Position numbers and translations under genes: made by a program. This document shows, one piece after another, positions 7,375-16,500 of a stretch of DNA of 16,719 bases. Under the pieces are notes generated by a model. It was not told where the DNA came from, did not search any database, and worked only from the letters and a program-made list of their open reading frames with translations. The DNA is taken from assembly GCA_021778375.1 (NCBI GenBank), contig JAJYCM010000027.1, positions 1 to 16,719 on the forward strand, read 5' to 3'. Each line of letters starts with the position of its first letter. The first letter of the stretch is position 1. Source of the DNA: Bacteroidota bacterium. Its GTDB lineage: Bacteria; Bacteroidota; Ignavibacteria; Ignavibacteriales; Ignavibacteriaceae.

Positions 7375-7409
7375 GCCTGTGGAAACTCTATTTTTCACAG
7401 GCTTGTCTT
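7375..7409 (+). terminator. Hairpin after yidC, likely terminator or attenuator
   Basis: GCCTGTG (7375-7381) pairs with CACAGGC (7396-7402), and the stem extends through a G-U and three A-U pairs to 11 pairs around a six-base loop. TTGTCTT follows, a mediocre U-tract. It ends only a few bases before the start of the next gene (7416), so it could terminate the yidC operon partially or act on translation of the downstream gene. Confidence 0.55.
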
Positions 7410-7415
7410 AACCAG

Positions 7416-10124
7416 ATGATAAACTTCAAAAAAATAATAATTGTATTATTTCCTTTGTTAATCTCTACGTCTCTTGCGCAGGTAACCCACACAATTTCAG
7501 TTGAATATAAAATTAAAAAGCTTCCTTTTGGACTTACAGAAAGGATTCCTAAGCCGATGCCATCAGTAGCTTTGGCTTTAAGCGGTGGGGGCGCAAGGGG
7601 ATTAGCGCAAATTGGCATTCTTAAAGCAATTCAAGAAGCAAAAATTCCGGTTAGTTTGATTGTTGGAACAAGCATGGGGAGTATTGTTGGGGGATTATAC
7701 TCTGCAGGCTATAGTATTAATCAACTTGATTCTATTGCCGTAAACACAAATTGGGATAATCTTCTTGCTTCAGACAGAGAAACAAATAGGCGAGAGCTTT
7801 TTGTCGATCAAAAAATTTCTGAGGATAAAGCTATCTTTTCTTTAAGACTGAAGGGATTAAGTATTGTCCTTCCCACATCACTAAACAATGGCGAGAAGCT
7901 ATCTAATTATCTAAATATTTTAACTTTTCAAGCCCCTATCCATGTTGATTCAAGCTTTGATGAATTAAGAAAAAACTTCAGAGCAGTTTGTACAAACCTT
8001 GTAAACGGTGAGCCGGTAGTAATTGGAAGTGGCTCGTTAAGTCAGGCCATGAGGGCGAGTTCAAGTGTTTCTTTTTTCGTTTCACCGGTTAAAATGGATT
8101 CACTTACGCTTGTAGATGGCGGGCTTGTCGCAAATATTCCCGTAAAGATCGCAAAAAATCTTGGCGGTCAATATATTATTGCAATTAATACAACCAGCGC
8201 ACTTCATTCTAAAGGTGAGCTTTCACTGCCGTGGGAAATTGCCGATCAAGTTGTAAGTATACCAATGCAAAAATTAAATGAATCGGAATTAAAATTAGCA
8301 AATGCCGTTATTACTCCCAAAATTAATAATTATAAAATTAATGATTTCGTACATATCAAGACATTAATTTTAAGGGGTTACCAGGCAGCTCTTCCCGAAA
8401 TGAATAAAATAAAATCTCAAATTGATTCCCTATTCAGAAAAAATTTCACAATTAATAACTATTATTTGAAGAATATTATGCTTACGGGAAACGAATCGGA
8501 ATTAGACAGGCCATATATTCAGAAATATTCAATGAAAGATTCTGTATCAAGTTATGATATTTTAGATGATCTATATTCTATTTATTCTACCGGTTATTAT
8601 AAAAACCTTAGTGCACAGGTGACGCAATATCAAAAGTATGCTACCGTTAAATTTCTTGCCGAAAAAAATTCCGTAATAAAAAAGGTAGACTTAAGCGGCA
8701 TTAGTCTTATTAGTGATTCTCTTGCACAAAGCTGTTTAGCGGGGCTTATCGGATATCCTTACTCAGCGAAGAAAGTAGTCGCAAATTCAATTTCATTAAT
8801 TAATCTTTACCACAATCTTGGATACTCCCTTGCGGAAATAGAAAAAATTAATTTTGATAAGGAAACCGGGATTCTTTACATTTCTGTAAACGAAGGAAGA
8901 ATTTCCGCAATTGAAATTTCAGGAAACAAAAACACTAGTCGCACAATAATTACGCGAGAAATTCCTATTAAAACGGGAGACTATTTCAATTATAATAATA
9001 TAAAGCTGGGACTTACCAACCTGCGAAGCACGAATATTTTTGATGATATATATTTTATGGTTAAAGTAGTTAATGGAAACGATGTTCTTGTGGTCAATGT
9101 TCACGAGAAAGATTCTAGCCTTCTTAGAGTTGGTTTTCGTGTTGATAACGAGAATAAAGCTCAGCTAAGCCTTAATCTGGTTGACGAGAATCTTTTGGGA
9201 AGTGGGACCGAACTCGGACTTCTTCTTTTGGGAAGCTCAAGAAGCAGAGCCTTTGCTATTGAGCATAAATCAAATAGAATTTTTAATACATACCTTACTT
9301 ACAAAATCAATGCATTTTATAAATTTGACGATATTTATAATTACGTGGAAGACCCATCCTTCTCAACATCTAGGTTTCATATTTCATCAAACGGAGAATA
9401 CAGGCAAATATTTTACGGCGGTTCAGTTTCTGTAGGAACCCAAGTTGAGCGATTTGGAAATTTGATATTTGAAGGAAAGTATCAGGTTGATCAAGTGAAA
9501 AACATTAGCAGCTCACCCGTAAACCCATTGAGGACCTCAATAGTTAGCCTTAAGGTTAGCTCAACCATAGATACCCAAAATAAATATCCATATCCAACAA
9601 ATGGAATTTATTTTAAGGGAAGTTATGAAACTGCACAAAATATATTAGGCGGTCAGGTTGGTTTTACAAATATTAATTTTGATTACAAAAATTATTTTAC
9701 TCTAGGAACTGTAAACACAATTTCACCAAGATTGATGATGGGATTTGCAGATAAAACCTTGCCATTAAGCGAAGAATATTCACTTGGTGGGCAAAGCACT
9801 TTCTTCGGTATGATGGACAACGAGTTTAGGGGGAGGCAAATATTTTTAGCATCTTTAGAATACCGTTACAAACTTCCGTTTCAAATATTTTTTGATACTT
9901 ATTTAAAATGCCGGTATGATTTAGGTTCTACATGGGACGAACAAGAAGAAATTAGATTTAAAGATTTAAGGCACGGAATCGGAACAACACTATCATTTGA
10001 TACTCCGATTGGACCAGCGGATTTTTCAATCGGCAGGAGTTTTCTTTTTGTAAAAAATCTTCCTGGGAACCCACTTAGCTGGGGAGATTATTATTTTTAT
10101 TTTTCAATAGGATATTATTATTAA
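7416..10124 (+). CDS. Patatin-like phospholipase fused to POTRA repeats and an Omp85-type beta-barrel
   Basis: Predicted outer-membrane protein of 902 residues, in the manner of type Vd autotransporters such as PlpD. A Sec signal peptide (MINFKKIIIVLFPLLISTSLAQ) is followed by the patatin domain (about 48-260): oxyanion loop GGGARG (57-62), nucleophile elbow GTSMGS with Ser86, and DGG with Asp234 as the second half of the Ser-Asp dyad. From about 347 to 566 there appear to be three POTRA-like units (347-417, 421-494, 495-566; e.g. ITREIPIKTGDYFN), where PlpD is known to have one. Residues 567-902 alternate as a barrel and end in aromatic SIGYYY. Likely a lipid hydrolase presented at, or released from, the outer surface; substrate unknown. 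No Shine-Dalgarno precedes ATG 7416, and a hairpin lies directly upstream. All catalytic motifs are intact. Confidence 0.92.
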   Translation: MINFKKIIIVLFPLLISTSLAQVTHTISVEYKIKKLPFGLTERIPKPMPSVALALSGGGARGLAQIGILKAIQEAKIPVSLIVGTSMGSIVGGLYSAGYSINQLDSIAVNTNWDNLLASDRETNRRELFVDQKISEDKAIFSLRLKGLSIVLPTSLNNGEKLSNYLNILTFQAPIHVDSSFDELRKNFRAVCTNLVNGEPVVIGSGSLSQAMRASSSVSFFVSPVKMDSLTLVDGGLVANIPVKIAKNLGGQYIIAINTTSALHSKGELSLPWEIADQVVSIPMQKLNESELKLANAVITPKINNYKINDFVHIKTLILRGYQAALPEMNKIKSQIDSLFRKNFTINNYYLKNIMLTGNESELDRPYIQKYSMKDSVSSYDILDDLYSIYSTGYYKNLSAQVTQYQKYATVKFLAEKNSVIKKVDLSGISLISDSLAQSCLAGLIGYPYSAKKVVANSISLINLYHNLGYSLAEIEKINFDKETGILYISVNEGRISAIEISGNKNTSRTIITREIPIKTGDYFNYNNIKLGLTNLRSTNIFDDIYFMVKVVNGNDVLVVNVHEKDSSLLRVGFRVDNENKAQLSLNLVDENLLGSGTELGLLLLGSSRSRAFAIEHKSNRIFNTYLTYKINAFYKFDDIYNYVEDPSFSTSRFHISSNGEYRQIFYGGSVSVGTQVERFGNLIFEGKYQVDQVKNISSSPVNPLRTSIVSLKVSSTIDTQNKYPYPTNGIYFKGSYETAQNILGGQVGFTNINFDYKNYFTLGTVNTISPRLMMGFADKTLPLSEEYSLGGQSTFFGMMDNEFRGRQIFLASLEYRYKLPFQIFFDTYLKCRYDLGSTWDEQEEIRFKDLRHGIGTTLSFDTPIGPADFSIGRSFLFVKNLPGNPLSWGDYYFYFSIGYYY

Positions 10125-10139
10125 AAATAGTATCTCAAT

Positions 10140-11609
10140 TTAATTCCCTTTTTGAGCGACAAGGTTGTATAGGTTAATATATTCTTTTGCCGAAGAGTCC
10201 CACGAAAAATTTTCTTTCATTCCGTTGGACTGAATTTTCCCCCAGGTAATTTTATCCTCAAATGTTTTTATAGCACGGCGCACGGTCTCTAAAAGTGCGC
10301 TGCTTGAATATTCATTGAAAGAAAACCCCGTGCTGCTCGCATCATTTTTTGATTTTCCATCATGCCAGTTGCGCACTGTATCGGCAAGGCCACCAGTGTT
10401 TCGTACTATAGGCACAGAGCCGTATTTTAGACTGTAAATTTGATTTAATCCGCAAGGCTCATAGCGTGACGGCATTAAAAACATATCAGAACCTGCCTCA
10501 ACAAGATGCGAAAGTATATCGCTAAACATAATATATGCTCCAAATTTATCAGGGTAAGATTTTACTAACCATCTTATAAGGTCTTCAAATTTTTCTTCCC
10601 CACTGCCAAGTATAATCCACTGTGCACTTAATTTTATAAGATCGTTAATGGCTTCAGCGAAAACGTCAAATCCTTTTTGTTCAACGATACGGGAGACAAT
10701 TCCAATCAATGGAATTTCTTTTTTGAAAGGCATATCAAATTGTTGGAGAAGATATTTTTTGTTCTTAATTTTTTCTTCCAAGGAATTTACAGAATAATTG
10801 AAAGGAATCTGTACGTCGGTTTCCGGGTCCCATGTTGAATAGTCAACACCATTGATAATTCCGAAAAGACTTTCCTTCCTTTGAATTAGAATATTTTCCA
10901 TACCGGCTCCGTATTCCCGCGTAAGAATTTCATTAGCGTAAGTTGGGCTGACTGTGGTAATAATATCAGCAAAAGAAATACCAGCTTTCATGAAAGACAC
11001 ATCGTTATAAAATTCTATCGGCCCGGTTGGATAAAAATATCGTTCGTCAATATCAGCTTTTGCCAGAGCATCTTTTGCAAACTTACCCTGATAGCCAATA
11101 TTATGGATAGTAAAAATTGTGTGTGTTTTTTTGAAAAACTTATCCCAAGAATAATTATCTTTTAATAGAAGGGGGATAAGCCCTGTTTGCCAATCGTTGC
11201 AGTGAATTACATTAGGAGCCCAATTAAGACGCTGTAGAGCCTCAATTACTCCTTTGGAAAAAAGAATGAAGCGCTCGTCTTCATCAAAATCATTAGTGTA
11301 TAAAAGTGCGCGGTTAAAGTAGTGAGGACAGTCAACAAAGTTGACCTCAACATTAGAATCCGGAAGTTTGCTTTGAAGAATATGTACCGAGCGAATATGC
11401 CCGGCAACCTTAATAGGAATTTCGCCTATTTTCCAATTGTATTTTAGATTGAATTTTATTTCATCAATTGAATAATATTTCGGAATAAATAATTTCACCT
11501 CGCAGCCTAGCTTCTCTAATACACGGGGCAGGGTTCCTGCAACGTCTGCAAGCCCTCCGGTTTTTGCAAAAGGAACAGCTTCCGATACTACAAAGGCAAT
11601 TTTAATCAT
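10140..11609 (-). CDS. glgA: Glycogen (starch) synthase, ADP-glucose type
   Basis: GT5 glycosyltransferase that extends alpha-1,4-glucan from ADP-glucose in the cytoplasm. It has 489 residues, a typical length. The N-terminal nucleotide-binding motif KTGGLADV is at 16-23, followed by HCNDWQTG (136-143) and HNIGYQG (169-175). The C-terminal Rossmann domain has VSRIVEQKGFD (Arg307, Lys312) and PSRYEPCGLNQ with the catalytic Glu384, corresponding to E. coli Arg300, Lys305 and Glu377. Nothing essential is missing. The ATG at 11609 has a poor ribosome site. The gene ends 15 bases from the convergent patatin gene with no strong shared terminator visible. It stands alone here, without glgB, glgC or glgP in view, so the pathway genes are elsewhere. 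Confidence 0.97.
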   Translation of the reverse strand: MIKIAFVVSEAVPFAKTGGLADVAGTLPRVLEKLGCEVKLFIPKYYSIDEIKFNLKYNWKIGEIPIKVAGHIRSVHILQSKLPDSNVEVNFVDCPHYFNRALLYTNDFDEDERFILFSKGVIEALQRLNWAPNVIHCNDWQTGLIPLLLKDNYSWDKFFKKTHTIFTIHNIGYQGKFAKDALAKADIDERYFYPTGPIEFYNDVSFMKAGISFADIITTVSPTYANEILTREYGAGMENILIQRKESLFGIINGVDYSTWDPETDVQIPFNYSVNSLEEKIKNKKYLLQQFDMPFKKEIPLIGIVSRIVEQKGFDVFAEAINDLIKLSAQWIILGSGEEKFEDLIRWLVKSYPDKFGAYIMFSDILSHLVEAGSDMFLMPSRYEPCGLNQIYSLKYGSVPIVRNTGGLADTVRNWHDGKSKNDASSTGFSFNEYSSSALLETVRRAIKTFEDKITWGKIQSNGMKENFSWDSSAKEYINLYNLVAQKGN

Positions 11610-11662
11610 GTTTTTTCTTTGTCTTAATACTATTTTGTTAGTGATTATCTACCTTTTAAAAT

Positions 11663-11690
11663 TAGGAATAATTCCGACAAAATATTCCTA
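11663..11690. promoter_or_regulatory. Inverted repeat in the divergent glgA/hydrolase promoter region
   Basis: TAGGAATA (11663-11670) and TATTCCTA (11683-11690) are perfect 8-base inverted repeats with a 12-base spacer. The left arm also belongs to a smaller palindrome GGAATAATTCC (11665-11675), so the half-site GGAAT/ATTCC occurs three times. It lies 54 bases upstream of glgA and 64 bases before the hydrolase, and could be an operator controlling either gene. No cognate regulator is visible in the window. Confidence 0.45.
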
Positions 11691-11753
11691 CTAGATGTTA
11701 TTTTTTTGAGAGAGAATAATTATTTTGATTATATAATTTTTAGGAAATAAAAG

Positions 11754-12554
11754 ATGAATAGAGTAAAAAGTGATCTGTCAATATATACTTCGGGAAACAA
11801 CAAGAATATTCCAATTATTTTCGTTCACGGTTTTCCATACGACCACGAAATGTGGCATATGCAGGTAATGTCATTGAGCAGCAAATATTTTTGTGTAACA
11901 TACGATATCCGCGGGTTGGGTTCTTCACAAGCGGAAGATGGGCAATTTACAATGGAATCCTTTGTAGATGATTTAGATAACATTCTTTTGGAGCTTAATT
12001 TGAATAAACCTGTTTTGTGCGGGCTTTCGATGGGGGGATATATTTCACTTCGCGCGGTTGAAAGGATGGAAGAAAAATTTAGTGCACTAATTTTGTGTGA
12101 TACAAAATCTGAAGCTGACACGAACGAAGCTAAATTGAAAAGAGCTGAAGGCGTAAAAAAAATTAATACTGAAGGATTGGAATCATTTGTAAAAGGTAGT
12201 GTGCCAAATACTTTTACTTCTGATTCGATAAAAAGCTCAAGCATATATCAAGAAATTTTGAATAGGTCTTTACGATCAAACCCGCTTGGGGTAAAGGGAT
12301 GTTTGCTTGCAATGGCCGGAAGGACCGATACGACGGCATATCTCTCTCAAATAAAAATCCCGACGCTTGTTGTTTGTGGTGAAGATGATAAATTATCGCC
12401 TCCTGCATCAATGAAAGAAATGGCAAATAAAATAAAAGGATCAGAGTATGTCTTGGTTCCAAATGCCGCACACATGTCTCCGGTTGAAAATCCTAATTTA
12501 GTAAACAAAGTAATTATAGATTTTATACAAAAGAATTTGAAGAATAATTTATGA
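11754..12554 (+). CDS. Alpha/beta-hydrolase fold protein
   Basis: Hydrolase of the alpha/beta superfamily, 266 residues, probably cytoplasmic as there is no signal peptide. The oxyanion motif HGFP is at 25-28, the nucleophile elbow GLSMGG puts the catalytic Ser at 92, the acid is Asp211 or Asp212 in GEDDKLSP, and the catalytic His is 240 in AAHMSPVENP. Overall form resembles 3-oxoadipate enol-lactonase/haloperoxidase-like members, but without a cluster for aromatic breakdown the substrate cannot be inferred. AGGA at 11742-11745 is a reasonable ribosome site. Its last codons overlap the next gene in an ATGA junction, so the two are one transcriptional and translational unit. Confidence 0.9.
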   Translation: MNRVKSDLSIYTSGNNKNIPIIFVHGFPYDHEMWHMQVMSLSSKYFCVTYDIRGLGSSQAEDGQFTMESFVDDLDNILLELNLNKPVLCGLSMGGYISLRAVERMEEKFSALILCDTKSEADTNEAKLKRAEGVKKINTEGLESFVKGSVPNTFTSDSIKSSSIYQEILNRSLRSNPLGVKGCLLAMAGRTDTTAYLSQIKIPTLVVCGEDDKLSPPASMKEMANKIKGSEYVLVPNAAHMSPVENPNLVNKVIIDFIQKNLKNNL

Positions 12555-13534
12555 ATAATTTTATGAAAGCGATACTTGTTAAGTCTGATAAATCACTTAC
12601 GCTAGGCGAATTTGAAAAGCCAGTTCCAACATCAAAGCAACTTTTAGTAAGAGTTAAAGCTGCAGCGCTCAACCGTGCTGACTTGATGCAGCGTGATGGA
12701 AAATATCCACCACCACCAAGTGCAAGCCCCATTCTTGGTTTGGAAATTGCCGGGGTTATAGAGGAGATTGGAAACGAAGTAACTAAATGGCACCGTGGAA
12801 GTAAAATTTTTGGATTAGTCCCTGGCGGAGGCTATGCCGAGTATGCTGTTATCAACGAAGCAATGGCGTTACCCATTCCTCATAATTTAAATTTTATCGA
12901 AGCATCAGCAATACCGGAAGTTTTTTTAACAGCATATCAAGCAATTGTTTATTATGGAAAAATAAAAAGTGGTGAAACACTTCTAATACATGCAGGCGGA
13001 AGCGGCGTTGGAACTGCGGCAATTCAGTTGGCGCGAGAGATTGGAGCTAGTATAATTGTTACTGCTTCGCTTGAGAAACATAACGCATGCTTGCTGTTAG
13101 GTGCCGGAAACGCAATTGATTATAGAACGAAGGATTTTCAAGATGAAGTAATGGCAATTACAAATAAACAAGGCGTTGATGTTATAATGGATTTCATCGG
13201 TGCACCTTATTTACAAAAGAATATAGACTGTTTAAAGGTAGATGGAAAACTAATAATGCTTTCTTCGCTCGGAGGGGGCCTGGTTGAAAATTTTGACATG
13301 AGAAAAATTGTCGGAAAACGACTTTCGATTATAGGTTCAGCCTTAAGATCAAGGAGCCTGGATTACCAAATAAAGCTTGTAAAAGAATTTTCCGGATTTG
13401 CGCTTGATAAATTTAGCTCTGGGAGATTAAAACCTGTGGTTGATAAAGTATTCGATTGGAAAGAAGCCGTTACGGCACATCAATATATGGCAGAAAATAA
13501 AAACACAGGTAAAATTGTTTTGAAGATAGAATAA
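12551..13534 (+). CDS. Zinc-free NAD(P)H quinone oxidoreductase, PIG3 type (MDR superfamily)
   Basis: Medium-chain reductase of 327 residues that most likely reduces quinones or other alpha,beta-unsaturated carbonyls with NADPH. The catalytic-domain signature AAALNRADLMQRDGKYPPPP and ILGLEIAGVIEEIG are typical of the PIG3/TP53I3 branch of quinone oxidoreductases. The cofactor motif HAGGSGVGTAAIQLA (147-161) marks the Rossmann fold. The structural and catalytic zinc cysteines of alcohol dehydrogenases are absent. The start at ATG 12551 overlaps the hydrolase stop; a second ATG at 12563 (MKAILV) would give the usual N-terminus, so the true start may be four codons later. The overlap suggests shared work with the hydrolase, for example detoxifying a reactive ester or ketone. 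That is inference. Confidence 0.92.
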   Translation: MNNFMKAILVKSDKSLTLGEFEKPVPTSKQLLVRVKAAALNRADLMQRDGKYPPPPSASPILGLEIAGVIEEIGNEVTKWHRGSKIFGLVPGGGYAEYAVINEAMALPIPHNLNFIEASAIPEVFLTAYQAIVYYGKIKSGETLLIHAGGSGVGTAAIQLAREIGASIIVTASLEKHNACLLLGAGNAIDYRTKDFQDEVMAITNKQGVDVIMDFIGAPYLQKNIDCLKVDGKLIMLSSLGGGLVENFDMRKIVGKRLSIIGSALRSRSLDYQIKLVKEFSGFALDKFSSGRLKPVVDKVFDWKEAVTAHQYMAENKNTGKIVLKIE

Positions 13535-13576
13535 TTGAAGATTGGTACAAATTATTTCGTTACTGCAAGGGGAATA

Positions 13577-16500
13577 TTAAAAACTTTCTGTTTCCTCAGA
13601 AACTTCCTTTATTTCTGGAACGTATATATTCATGATTCTTTTGCAAAAACCAATCAGAAATTCCATTATTTTTTCCGGAGTCTCAAAGGTGTTAGGAATG
13701 ATTAGTTTCATAATATCTTTTCCGGAAGAGGAGGTTGCCCGCCGCTGCTCAAACTTTACTGTGTTTTTATATTCTTCCATAATAAATTTCATCAACTGCA
13801 AAAACTTGAATTGATAATACTCTTCTTTGCGGCTTTCTGGCAATATCAAAGAAATACTTTTTCTTTGAATTATTATTCTTTCAAATAAAGCATAAGAAGC
13901 ATAGTGTTTAAGGACTGCTGAACCAATAAATCGCTTTACTAGTGTTGGCAGAGGGCCAAACCGGTCTATCATCTCTTCCTTTATCTCTTCAGCTTCCGAA
14001 ATATTTTTGATGGAATATAGGGTTGTATAAAAATTTAATCTATCCATTTGATCCGGCATATAACTGGAGGGAATTCCAATTTCGAAAAATGCGTCAATTA
14101 CCGGATCAGTTCTTTCAACCTGTTTTGGTAAGGACTTTTTGGATCCATCCATTGTAGAAAACACATCCTTGAATTCTTGGTATTTCAGCTCTTCCACTGC
14201 TTCGTTTATCATCTTTATATAAAGATCAAAACCAACATCATTAATAAATCCCGATTGTTGTGTCCCTAGTAAATTTCCGGCTCCTCTTATTTCCAAATCG
14301 CGCATGGAAATATTAAATCCAGATCCGACTTCTGTAAACTCTTCGATTGCTTGTAATCTCCTTAAGGCTTTCTTTGTTATACCCCCCAATGAAGGAACTA
14401 TAAAATAAGCAAACGCTTGCCGGTTAGAACGGCCGACCCTCCCTCTAAGTTGGTGAAGTTCTGCTAGTCCAAATCTATCTGCGCGGTTTACAATTATTGT
14501 ATTTACATTCGGAATGTCGATTCCGGATTCTATAATTTTAGTAGATAAAAGGACGTCAAATTTTTTATTTAGAAAACCGTGAATAACATTTTCAAGTTGA
14601 GCGGGTTTCATTTGTCCATGTGCTACGGCAATTTTTAATTCGGGGATATATTTTTGAATGTAGGAGGAAAACTTATCAATCGATTGAATTCTATCATGAA
14701 TAATATAGACTTGTCCGTTGCGTTGCAGCTCGTTTAAAATCCATTCCTTAATTTTGATAATATCCAGCGTCGAAACTTTAGTAGAAATAGATTGACGGTT
14801 TGGCGGGGGTGTAGCAATAATAGATAAATCCCTTGCACCGAGAAGCGAAAGATTTAGTGTGCGCGGTATTGGCGTTGCTGTTAGCGTTAGAGTGTCCACA
14901 TTTAACTTTAACGAACGGAGTTTTTCTTTTGTCATAACACCAAAACGATGCTCTTCATCTATAATGAGCAGGCCAAGGTCCCTAAATTTTACATCTTTAG
15001 AAATGAGTCGGTGAGTTCCGATTACAACATCAACCTTTCCTTCGGAAAGATCTTTTATTATTTCTGTCTGTTGCTTCTTTGTTTGAAATCTTGAAAGCGC
15101 CGCAACCTTAATCGGAAATTGCGAAAGTCTATCGGAGAATGTATTGAAATGCTGCTCTGCTAAAATTGTGGTGGGTACAAGCACGGCAGCTTGTTTGCCG
15201 TCCTGTACTGCTTTGAATGCAGCACGCACTGCAATTTCTGTTTTACCAAAGCCAACATCTCCACAGACAAGCCGATCCATAGGGTTCTCGGCTTCCATAT
15301 CATTTTTAACTTCTTCACATACCTTTTCCTGGTCAGGTGTGTCTTCATAAAAAAATGAAGCTTCTAATTCTTTTTGCCAGACAGTATCCGGACTAAACTG
15401 ATAACCTTTTGTTGCTTTGCGTTTTGCATAAAGTTCGATTAATTCTCTTGCAGCTTCTTTTATTTTTTTCTTTGCTCGGGCTTTTGTGTTTACCCATTCA
15501 GAAGTCCCCAGGGTTGATAGCGTGGGGGCTAAGACGCCTTCCGCGGATTCGTTTGAAGAATACTTTTTTACTAAAGTTAGATAATTTAAGTTAACGTAAA
15601 CAATGCCGCCTGCGTTGTATAGAATTTTCATTGACTCTTGTTTTACATCGCCTATCGTAATCGTTTCTAAGCCAACATACTTTCCTATTCCGTAGTTTTC
15701 GTGAACAACGAAATCACCGCGGTTAATAGAAGCGAATTTTTTTGATTTAGATTTTTTATACTTCTTTCCGGTAGATATTTTTGTACGGTAGGGTTTATTA
15801 AAAATCTGATAATCCGATAGAAGTAGAATCTTTTCCTTATGATTTACAAACCCAGATTTAATCGGAAGCGTTTGGATTTTCACCTTACCCAAACCAATGA
15901 GAGTTTCTAATTCGGGTTTAAATTCGCTTAGTAAATCTTTTAATCGTGCTGACTGCAGATTGTTTTCTGAAGTAATTATAATTGTATAATTCCTATTTGC
16001 ATTTTCGGTTAAGACAGTAAAAAGGAATTCATAATTGGAATTGATTGAGGGAACCTCGGTAAAACCAAGATCTATTCTATTAGTAGAAGTAATTAGTTCA
16101 TTCTCAACCAGCCACCTTGCATTGGGGTTAAATACATAATCTGAACCTTCTGCCGGAGGTTGAGGTAAAATAATATTGTTAACCTTTTCTACGGGTTCAG
16201 GAAATTCATCTTCATTGAATTCAATCGATTCGGAGGGATTCTCTACTGATTTTTCTTCATCAAACAATATTACTTTTTCTTTCAGAAGATTTTTTAGTTC
16301 GAATGAAGACGCTAATATTAATGGATTAGTCAAGTAATCAAAAATATCTACAAGATTATTTTTGTTTGCAATCTCATTGTTTGAATTTAGGGAGCCGGCT
16401 AAAGTAGCGATGGAAATTTCCTGGATAGAGCGCTGGCTTTCCGGATCGAAATATCTAATTGATTCTAAAAAATCTCCGTCAAATTCCAATCGGACCGGAT

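Noticed and set aside
10125..10139. Shared terminator between the patatin gene and glgA
   Set aside because: The gap is 15 bases with no inverted repeat able to form a stable stem.
11732..11737. TATAAT as the -10 of the hydrolase promoter
   Set aside because: No matching -35 is well spaced, and a start about seven bases downstream would leave the ribosome site at the very 5' end of the message.
11825..12244. Minus-strand 139-residue frame inside the hydrolase gene
   Set aside because: It lies opposite a gene with complete catalytic motifs, and its own translation has no family signature.
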